From the NCBI GenBank assembly GCA_024680445.1, contig JAILCJ010000226.1, forward strand, positions 1 through 12,366: a stretch of DNA of 12,366 nucleotides. Direction: 5' to 3'. This document shows positions 7,352 to 12,366 of the stretch, in pieces (position 1 is the first letter of the stretch; every line of letters begins with the position of its first letter). The position numbers and the translations under genes were made by a program. The stretch is from Campylobacter sp. (GTDB lineage: Bacteria > Campylobacterota > Campylobacteria > Campylobacterales > Campylobacteraceae). Below the pieces are notes generated by a model that did not search any database, was not told where the DNA came from, and saw nothing but the letters and a program-made list of their open reading frames with translations.

Positions 7352-8116
7352 ATGCAAGTAAATAGCTTAACCACTCAACAGTATCAATACAACGCGCAAG
7401 AGGCAAAAGATAGAGAGAACAAAGCTCTTGAAAATATAGCCGCGAATCGTGCATTAAGCGGTGTAGATGGTGCAAATTTGGCGATTGCCGATGCGCTTTT
7501 ATCACAAAGCAATGTTTTAGAACAAGGTGTCGCAAACGCAAATGACGCTATCGGTATGCTAAGTATCGCTGATAGCACTTTATCAAATTTGACTCAAAGT
7601 GCTGACAAGATAAACGAACTCTCCGTTGCTTACAACAGTGCAGCCCTTAACAGCTCACAACGTTCTATGCTTAGCACCCAAGCAAATGCTTTAAGCAATT
7701 CTATGAAGCAAAGCGTTGAAAATGCGACTTTTAACGGCAAAAATGTCTTTGCTGGTGAATTAAATTTTGTAACTGGCACAGGCGAGCAAAGCATAAATTT
7801 AAGCTCACAAGATATCAACGCTAGTATAGATAGCATAGATATCACAAATCAAGAAAGTGTGCTAAATTTCATAAATGGTGTTAATGAACTTCGTGGAGAC
7901 ATCGGCTCAACTCAAAATAAATTAGCCGTAGATGTCACAAATTCACTAAACCAAAGCATACAACTTCGTGCAAACGAGAGCCAACTTCAAAACAATGATG
8001 TTGCTCAAAATGTAAACGAACAAAAACAAGCTGATTTGCAGCTAAATGCAGCGGTTTTGGCTCAAAGCCATAACACTCAATTGCTCCAAAACCAAATAAA
8101 CAGACTTTTGTCTTAA
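7352..8116 (+). CDS. flaC: Flagellin-like secreted protein FlaC
   Basis: Short flagellin family protein of 254 residues, containing only the conserved D0/D1 ends of flagellin. The N-terminal half has ALENIAANRALSGVDGANLAIAD (about 25-47) and ADKINELSVAYNS (84-96), followed by NATFNGKNVF (124-133). The C-terminal helix (about 205-254) ends NTQLLQNQINRLLS. The variable D2/D3 region of filament flagellins is missing and there are no cysteines. This matches Campylobacter FlaC, a non-filament protein exported through the flagellar type III apparatus and reported to interact with host cells and modulate TLR5 signalling. No Sec signal is present, as expected. A FlgL-type hook protein is less likely given the length and the flagellin N-terminal motif. 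It follows hisD by 53 bases and ends in its own hairpin. Confidence 0.85.
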   Translation: MQVNSLTTQQYQYNAQEAKDRENKALENIAANRALSGVDGANLAIADALLSQSNVLEQGVANANDAIGMLSIADSTLSNLTQSADKINELSVAYNSAALNSSQRSMLSTQANALSNSMKQSVENATFNGKNVFAGELNFVTGTGEQSINLSSQDINASIDSIDITNQESVLNFINGVNELRGDIGSTQNKLAVDVTNSLNQSIQLRANESQLQNNDVAQNVNEQKQADLQLNAAVLAQSHNTQLLQNQINRLLS

Positions 8117-8123
8117 AAAACTT

Positions 8124-8153
8124 TGCCAAATTTGTTTTTTTACAAATTTGGCA
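8124..8153 (+). terminator. Hairpin terminator after flaC
   Basis: A perfect 12-bp inverted repeat, TGCCAAATTTGT (8124-8135) and ACAAATTTGGCA (8142-8153), with a six-T loop starts 8 bases after the flaC stop. The 3' T tract is poor (CCCTTCTTAT), so termination may be partial. Because the stem is symmetric it could also act on minus-strand transcripts leaving the converging regulator gene. Confidence 0.7.
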
Positions 8154-8214
8154 CCCTTCTTATAAAAATTACTTTTAAAAATAACTTCAAAAAATCTTTT
8201 TTAACTCTAAAAAA

Positions 8215-8310
8215 TCAAATTTGCTTTTTATCAAATTTAATCCAAAATTGAAATTTAATTTTACAACTCCAAAAAATTTTCAAATTTGCTTTTTATCAAA
8301 TTTAATCCAA
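8215..8310. repeat. 31-bp direct repeat pair between flaC and regulator
   Basis: Two identical 31-base copies lie at 8215-8245 and 8280-8310, 65 bases apart, each containing TCAAATTTGCTTTTTATC and ending TTTAATCCAA. Similar AACTC(T/C)AAAAAA blocks precede both, so the duplicated unit is a little longer than the perfect match. The second copy covers the stop codon and last codons of the minus-strand regulator, so the first looks like a local duplication of that gene's 3' end. Otherwise the 8117-8301 spacer is AT-rich sequence with no gene. Confidence 0.8.
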
Positions 8311-8913
8311 CTTTGAAAAATATAACTCGTATTTACCCCTTGAAATTTTGCTAATTTTGCCACAAGAGATAAGCTCATTTAAAGCACGTGATAAATTTTG
8401 TCTAGGAGCTCCAAGCAAGGACGCCAAGGTTTGCATAGATATATCAAATTTGCTAATTCTTTTGCTATTTATCATCTTAGAATTATCAAGCAAAAATTCC
8501 TTTAACCTATCTTTTATATCCCTAAAAACAAGATCGCTTATCAAATTTCTTTGAAGCAAAATATTTGTCAGCAAGGCATTTATAAGCGACATGCTAAAAT
8601 TTTTATTGTTTAACATATCCTCGATTTTATTTAAACTTATCTCCAAAACTTCGCTTTTTTGCGTAATTTCAAGCCAAGAATTTTCGTCTAAAAGCACCAA
8701 ATTTCCAGCCTTAGCAAAGGTAAATATAAAATCCTTACCATGCTTTGAGCTTAGAAGTTTCGCCTCCCCGCTAAGCAAAATAACAAGTTTATATTTATTT
8801 GCATATATCGCACTTTTTTCTATACAAGAAAATCGCCTAAAATTATCCAACTCATCTTTATTTAATCTCTCCAAATTTTCCATCCAACCGCAACTTAGTC
8901 TTGTATTTTTCAT
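8302..8913 (-). CDS. Crp/Fnr-family transcriptional regulator
   Basis: DNA-binding regulator of 203 residues. Residues about 15-115 form the cyclic-nucleotide-binding-like sensor barrel (YKLVILLSGEAKLLSSKHGKD, NLVLLDENSWLEI), followed by a dimerisation helix (about 117-145). A Crp-type winged helix-turn-helix occupies about 155-200, with MQTLASLLGAPRQNLSRALNEL as helix-turn-helix and KISRGKYEL as wing. The recognition helix reads R171-Q172-N173-L174-S175-R176; FNR and CRP have Glu where Q172 lies. Only three cysteines are present (8, 30, 184), without the N-terminal cluster of FNR, so direct [4Fe-4S] oxygen sensing is unlikely and the effector is unknown. It diverges by 108 bases from the cytochrome/molybdoenzyme operon, making that operon its likely target. 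AAGG (minus strand, 8920-8923) precedes the ATG. Confidence 0.85.
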   Translation of the reverse strand: MKNTRLSCGWMENLERLNKDELDNFRRFSCIEKSAIYANKYKLVILLSGEAKLLSSKHGKDFIFTFAKAGNLVLLDENSWLEITQKSEVLEISLNKIEDMLNNKNFSMSLINALLTNILLQRNLISDLVFRDIKDRLKEFLLDNSKMINSKRISKFDISMQTLASLLGAPRQNLSRALNELISCGKISKISRGKYELYFSKLD

Positions 8914-8939
8914 TATTTACCTTAAATTTTTTTTCAAAG

Positions 8940-8950
8940 ATTATAGCAAA
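8940..8950 (-). promoter_or_regulatory. Extended -10 promoter for the Crp/Fnr-family regulator
   Basis: On the minus strand TTTGCTATAAT is a perfect Campylobacter extended -10, with TATAAT at 8940-8945. It lies 26 bases from the regulator's ATG, giving a short leader with an AAGG ribosome-binding site. Confidence 0.75.
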
Positions 8951-8952
8951 TA

Positions 8953-8966
8953 GTCGCTTTTACGAC
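8953..8966. promoter_or_regulatory. Inverted repeat GTCG-N6-CGAC, possible operator
   Basis: GTCGCTTTTACGAC is a 4-6-4 palindrome and the only G/C-rich element in the 108-base divergent spacer. It lies just upstream of the regulator's -10 box (minus strand) and about 20 bases upstream of the candidate -10 for the cytochrome operon. The six-base spacer resembles CRP-type operators. The half-sites are short, so chance is possible. Confidence 0.35.
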
Positions 8967-8984
8967 AGAATTTTTTTTCACATA

Positions 8985-9001
8985 TTGATAAAATTTATCA
9001 A
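8985..9001. promoter_or_regulatory. Perfect 17-bp palindrome over cytochrome operon promoter
   Basis: TTGATAAAATTTATCAA is a perfect inverted repeat of 8-bp arms around a central A. The TTGAT/ATCAA ends match FNR half-sites, but the spacer is 7 rather than 4 bases. It overlaps GATAAAAT (8987-8994), the best candidate -10 for the cytochrome gene, with a T run upstream. A protein bound here would be expected to block RNA polymerase. The bases are AT-rich, so the palindrome carries less information than its length suggests. Confidence 0.45.
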
Positions 9002-9021
9002 ATCTTTTTAAAGGATAAAGT

Positions 9022-9579
9022 ATGAAAAAGCTTATCTTGACCTGTTTTTTGAGTGCTTTTTGTCTTGGCGAAAGCCTTTATCCAACGCTTGTTAAAAATG
9101 TCTGGATAGATGAAAATTCCAAAAAAATAGTCGGCAAACTCTTGCCAACAAATGAGATAAAAGTTCTTGAAAGAAAAGATGGCATTATCAAATTTGAAAT
9201 AAACGGCTATCAAAATCCTAAGGCAAAAAATATCATCTACTTTACCCCAAAAGCTCGTGTTATCGCACTTAGCTTTGCAAAAAACAAAGCACCAGAGTTT
9301 AAAATTTTAAGCACAAAAGACGGCTTTAACAAAGTAAGCACCATAGCTTACACAGATGATAAGGATTTTAGTACAAATCTTGATGAAATTTTTAACACAG
9401 CCAAAACTTTGTATAACGAAAACTGCGGTCTTTGCCACGCTTTGCACGATCCGTCAAACTATGAAGCAAATCGCTTACCTTCTATGTTTAACTCCATGGC
9501 AAGTCGCACAGCCATAGAAAAAAATATGCATCACACCGTTATACAATACCTTCAAAAACACTCAAAAGACATAAAATAA
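9022..9579 (+). CDS. Monoheme c-type cytochrome, electron donor subunit of the S/N-oxide reductase
   Basis: Periplasmic protein of 185 residues. It has a Sec signal peptide (about 1-16, LILTCFLSAFCLG). The mature N-terminal half (about 20-90) resembles a bacterial SH3-like fold (GKLLPTNEIKVLERKDGIIKFEINGY). A small C-terminal cytochrome c domain has one heme site, CGLCH (135-139), with M155 or M159 as possible axial methionine in RLPSMFNSMA. It corresponds in arrangement to C. jejuni Cj0265c, which accompanies the TMAO/DMSO reductase Cj0264c, and should pass electrons to the enzyme encoded 20 bases downstream. No membrane-anchored NapC/TorC-type quinol dehydrogenase gene is nearby, so its own electron source lies elsewhere. 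No good lipobox surrounds C8 or C14. AAAGGA (9010-9015) precedes the ATG. Confidence 0.88.
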   Translation: MKKLILTCFLSAFCLGESLYPTLVKNVWIDENSKKIVGKLLPTNEIKVLERKDGIIKFEINGYQNPKAKNIIYFTPKARVIALSFAKNKAPEFKILSTKDGFNKVSTIAYTDDKDFSTNLDEIFNTAKTLYNENCGLCHALHDPSNYEANRLPSMFNSMASRTAIEKNMHHTVIQYLQKHSKDIK

Positions 9580-9599
9580 ATCTTTACAAGGGAGAAAAC

Positions 9600-12113
9600 A
9601 TGAAAAGACGTTCTTTTTTAAAAACAAGCGTTGCAGCCGCTGCTGTTCCTTTGATGCCGAGCTTTTGCCTTGGCGAAAGTGCAAACACAAGTCTTGTTAA
9701 AAACGGCTCTGTTATCACCGCCGCTCACTGGGGCATACTAAAAGCAAGCCTAAAAGACGGCAAAGTGGTAAAATCCGAACCATGGCAAAAGACAAGCGAT
9801 ATCGAAAACAGCCTTGCTTACACTATCCCTGAGTTAGTTTATAACACGCGTATAAAAGCCCCTATGGTACGCAAATCCTACCTTGAAAATCCAGACTCGC
9901 CTAAACCAGAACTTCGTGGCAAAGACGAGTGGGTCGAGGTTAAATACGAAGACGCAATTAAACTTGTCGCAAGAGAACTTAAAAAGACGAGAGAGCAAAA
10001 GGGTCCAAATAGCGTATTTGCCGGAAGTTATGGTTGGCGTTCTGCTGGCAATGTCAATGTCTCTATCACCCTGCTTTATCGCTTTATGAATATAAGCGGT
10101 GGCTTCGTTGGCATAAAGGGGGATTATTCAACCGGAGCGGCACAAGTTATCTTGCCTCATGTCGTAGGCTCGGCACAAGTTTATGAGCAACAAAGTAGCT
10201 GGCCTGTCGTGCTAGAAAACTCAAAAGTCGTTGTACTTTGGGGCTGCAACCCTGTAAGCACGCTTAGACTTTCATATACTGTTAGTGACGAACAAGGTTT
10301 TGCTTACCTTGAAAAACTCCGTGATAGCGGTAAAGAAATCATCATCATAGACCCGCTTATCACTCAAACTAGCAAATTTTTTGGCAAAAAAGCTAAACAA
10401 ATCCGCCCTGTTCCAAACACCGATGTAGCAATGATGCTCGGCATGGCATATCATCTTTATAACAGCCAAAAATACGACAAAGAATTTATAGAAAATTACA
10501 CAACCGGTTTTGATAAATTTTTACCTTATTTGCTTGGCAAAAACGACAATACGCCTAAAACTCCGGAGTGGGCTGAAAAAATTTGTGGCATACAAGCACA
10601 AAGCATAAAAGATTTGGCTGAAAAATTTTATGATAACCGAACCATGATTATGGCTGGTTGGGGCATGCAACGCGCTCATCACGGCGAACAAGTGCACTGG
10701 ATGATAGTTACGCTTTGTTCTATGCTCGGTCAAATCGGACTTGAAGGCGGAGGCTTTGGCTTTTCATATCATTATGCAAACGGCGGCGTGCCAACATGCG
10801 TTGGTGGCGTGATAGGCGGTATGAACTCCGCTAGCAAAGGCGTGATAAAAGACGGCAAATTTGTAGGATTTGCAAAGGCAAAAAAATCAAGTGCCTCACA
10901 AGCATGGATGGACGATAGCTCCGATATATCCATACCTCTTGCAAGGGTTGCAGATATGATATTAAATCCGGGCAAAACTATTGATTATAACGGCACAAAA
11001 ATCACTTATCCAAAGATAGACTTTGTATACTGGGTCGGCGGAAATCCTTTGGTTCATCATCAAGACACAAACACAAATGTCAAGGCTTGGCGAACTCCAC
11101 GAACCGTGGTCGTAAACGAAATTTACTGGACGCCAACAGCAAAAATGGCAGATATAGTTTTACCAGCCACTAGCCCTTATGAACGCAACGATATAAGCAT
11201 GAGTGGGGATTATTCAAACGCTCATATCGTGCCTATGAAACAAGTTGTCCCACCGCAAAACAAAGCCAAAGACGACTATGAGATCTTTACAGACCTTTGC
11301 CACGCCTACGCCGAAGGCTTAGCAGAAGTTTTCACAGACGGCGGCAAAAAACAAATGGACTGGGTCAAGGAATTTTACGAAACAGCGGCAAAATCCGTAA
11401 ATGCTACGAGTGCCACGACAGGTTTAAGCATGCCTAGTTTTGAAGAGTGGTGGAACAAAAACGAACCTATCGCATTTAGTCCAAACATGGAGAGCGAAGC
11501 CTATGTTACATACAAAGAATTCCGCGAAGATCCTATCTTAAACGCACTCGGAACTCCAAGCGGTTTGATAGAAATTTACTCTGAAACCATCGCAAAAATG
11601 GGTTATAAAGACTGCGGCGCTCACCCTATGTGGTTCGAACCTGCCGAGTGGCTTGGCATGAAGGACAAACCAGCGAGATTTCACCTGCTTTGCACTCACC
11701 CGCACGATCGCCTACACAGCCAGCTAAATAACTGCACTTCGCTTAGGGCAAAATACGCCGTAAACGACAGAGAACCTATAATCATAAACACAAAAGACGC
11801 CAAAGAACTTGGCATAAAAGACGGCGATTTGGTTAGGGTATTTAACGCTAGGGGTCAAATTTTGGGCGGTGCAGTGCTTAGCGACGACGCTCCGCACAAT
11901 GTAGTTAAAATGTATGAAGGCGCATGGTACGATCCAAATGAAAATGGCTTATGCAAAAATGGCAATGTAAATTGCTTGACGCTTGATATCCCTACAAGCT
12001 CCCTAGCCGTAGGAAATATCGCACAAACCGCCCTTGTAAATATAGAAAAATATAAAGGCGACTTAGGCGACATTACATTAAGTGCATTTTTGCCACCACG
12101 TGGTGCGTACTAA
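9600..12113 (+). CDS. Tat-exported molybdopterin S/N-oxide reductase (DMSO/TMAO/biotin sulfoxide reductase family)
   Basis: Periplasmic Mo-bisMGD reductase of 837 residues, the terminal enzyme for respiration on DMSO, TMAO or related oxides. The N-terminus has the twin-arginine motif RRSFLK (3-8) and a hydrophobic stretch to about 26. No N-terminal four-cysteine Fe-S motif is present, typical of the TorA/DorA/BisC class. GDYSTGAAQ supplies the Mo ligand serine S177. AGSYGWRSAG supplies Y144 and W146, at the same spacing from the serine as Y114, W116 and S147 of Rhodobacter DMSO reductase. Other cofactor-binding stretches include WGCNPVSTLRLS (214-225), IIIDPLITQTSKFFG (248-262), MAGWGMQRAHHGEQ (351-364), VYWVGGNPLVHHQ (476-488), LPATSPYERND (521-531), THPHDRLHSQLNN (699-711) and DGDLVRVFNARGQ (741-753). 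A strong AAGGGAG site precedes the ATG by 5 bases. It resembles C. jejuni Cj0264c. No TorD-type chaperone gene is in the window. Confidence 0.93.
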   Translation: MKRRSFLKTSVAAAAVPLMPSFCLGESANTSLVKNGSVITAAHWGILKASLKDGKVVKSEPWQKTSDIENSLAYTIPELVYNTRIKAPMVRKSYLENPDSPKPELRGKDEWVEVKYEDAIKLVARELKKTREQKGPNSVFAGSYGWRSAGNVNVSITLLYRFMNISGGFVGIKGDYSTGAAQVILPHVVGSAQVYEQQSSWPVVLENSKVVVLWGCNPVSTLRLSYTVSDEQGFAYLEKLRDSGKEIIIIDPLITQTSKFFGKKAKQIRPVPNTDVAMMLGMAYHLYNSQKYDKEFIENYTTGFDKFLPYLLGKNDNTPKTPEWAEKICGIQAQSIKDLAEKFYDNRTMIMAGWGMQRAHHGEQVHWMIVTLCSMLGQIGLEGGGFGFSYHYANGGVPTCVGGVIGGMNSASKGVIKDGKFVGFAKAKKSSASQAWMDDSSDISIPLARVADMILNPGKTIDYNGTKITYPKIDFVYWVGGNPLVHHQDTNTNVKAWRTPRTVVVNEIYWTPTAKMADIVLPATSPYERNDISMSGDYSNAHIVPMKQVVPPQNKAKDDYEIFTDLCHAYAEGLAEVFTDGGKKQMDWVKEFYETAAKSVNATSATTGLSMPSFEEWWNKNEPIAFSPNMESEAYVTYKEFREDPILNALGTPSGLIEIYSETIAKMGYKDCGAHPMWFEPAEWLGMKDKPARFHLLCTHPHDRLHSQLNNCTSLRAKYAVNDREPIIINTKDAKELGIKDGDLVRVFNARGQILGGAVLSDDAPHNVVKMYEGAWYDPNENGLCKNGNVNCLTLDIPTSSLAVGNIAQTALVNIEKYKGDLGDITLSAFLPPRGAY

Positions 12114-12130
12114 AACTTCACAAAATTTCT

Positions 12131-12158
12131 AAAACCCAAAGCAAAACTTTGGGTTTTT
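12131..12158 (+). terminator. Rho-independent terminator of the cytochrome/reductase operon
   Basis: An 11-bp stem, AAAACCCAAAG (12131-12141) and CTTTGGGTTTT (12147-12157), with a five-base loop lies 17 bases after the reductase stop. It contains a GGG/CCC core and ends in a run of five T. Confidence 0.8.
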
Positions 12159-12175
12159 GCAAAAAATCTCCTAAC

Positions 12176-12209
12176 AAAGAGAGGTTTGCCGCCTCTCTTT
12201 TGCTTTTTT
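12176..12209 (+). terminator. Second hairpin terminator in tandem
   Basis: AAAGAGAGG (12176-12184) pairs with CCTCTCTTT (12192-12200) around a seven-base loop, followed by TGC and a run of six T. With its better T tail it is the stronger of the two. On the minus strand the tail is poor, so it mainly stops plus-strand transcription. Confidence 0.8.
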
Positions 12210-12252
12210 ACTTTTATGCTAAAAAACTGCTTTTAATTTAAATGCCTTTAAA

Positions 12253-12366
12253 ATCAAATTTGATAAATTTTGCAACTCTAAATTTGATAATTTCTCATCA
12301 AATTTGATAAATTTTTGTAACACCAAATTTGATAATTTCTCATCAAATTTGATAAATTTTTGTAAA
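12253..12366. repeat. 45-bp tandem repeat, cut by the window end
   Basis: Two copies identical over 41 bases lie at 12280-12320 and 12325-12365 (period 45), preceded by a partial, slightly diverged copy from 12253. Each contains the 12-base palindrome ATCAAATTTGAT (12253-12264, 12297-12308, 12342-12353) plus AAATTTGATAATTTCTC. The array may continue beyond the window. No gene is visible between the reductase stop and the window end; 12210-12252 is plain AT-rich spacer. Confidence 0.85.

Noticed and set aside
8348..8953. Plus-strand open frames of 68 and 120 codons opposite the Crp/Fnr regulator
   Set aside because: They are shadows of the regulator: the minus-strand frame has a clear helix-turn-helix, promoter and ribosome-binding site, while these have none.
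8985..9001. Canonical FNR box
   Set aside because: The TTGAT and ATCAA half-sites are separated by 7 bases instead of 4, and the adjacent regulator lacks the FNR cysteine cluster. It is kept only as a palindrome of unknown binder.
9022..9579. Cytochrome as a lipoprotein
   Set aside because: The cysteines at 8 and 14 are preceded by LILT and LSAF, which do not fit the lipobox (Gly/Ala/Ser at -1).
12253..12366. CRISPR array
   Set aside because: The units abut as tandem copies with no unique spacers of CRISPR size, and no cas genes are in the window.

Overview
The window reads as chromosomal DNA from a Campylobacter or close relative (Campylobacterota). It is AT-rich, and its spacers are full of CAAATTTG/AAATTTGA motifs. 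Promoters have the TTTGCTATAAT type of extended -10 box with no obvious -35. The gene set matches: a PEB4-type periplasmic chaperone next to class II aldolase, a FlaC-like secreted flagellin, and a monoheme cytochrome plus Tat-exported molybdoenzyme pair like C. jejuni Cj0265c/Cj0264c. The species cannot be fixed from this sequence alone. From memory, the order nth / peb4 / fba / membrane protein / OmpA-family protein matches C. jejuni Cj0595c-Cj0599.

Layout. Positions 1-146 hold no supported gene. nth (endonuclease III, minus strand, 147-779) diverges from peb4 across an 83-base promoter region. From 863 to 7298 five further genes follow peb4 on the plus strand with tiny gaps or overlaps, so they are probably co-transcribed: peb4 (SurA/parvulin-type foldase), fba (class II fructose-bisphosphate aldolase), a MotA/TolQ-like membrane protein with a long cytoplasmic tail, a MotB/OmpA-like partner with a long coiled coil, an ACC deaminase/D-cysteine desulfhydrase-type PLP enzyme, and hisD. 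flaC (7352-8116) follows with its own candidate promoter and ends in a hairpin terminator.

The last third is a respiratory module. A Crp/Fnr-family regulator (minus strand, 8302-8913) faces away from a two-gene operon across a 108-base spacer that contains two inverted repeats. The operon encodes a periplasmic monoheme c-type cytochrome with an SH3-like N-terminal part, and an 837-residue Tat-exported Mo-bisMGD reductase of the DMSO/TMAO/biotin-sulfoxide reductase type. The cytochrome would pass electrons to the reductase for anaerobic respiration on S- or N-oxides, and the regulator is the natural candidate for controlling both. Two hairpin terminators and a tandem repeat of about 45 bases, cut by the window edge, close the sequence.

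The most notable feature is the MotA/MotB-like pair. Its architecture (proton-channel-like subunit with a long tail, plus a peptidoglycan-binding coiled-coil subunit) recalls ZorA/ZorB and other non-flagellar ion-driven motors. However, the MotB-like subunit has Asn (AAT) where MotB-type stators carry the essential ion-binding Asp, and its membrane segment has no other acidic residue. Other points worth a second look are a 14-residue segment shared by the leader regions of the cytochrome and the reductase, the operator-like palindromes, and the reductase active-site tyrosine that points to S-oxide substrates.
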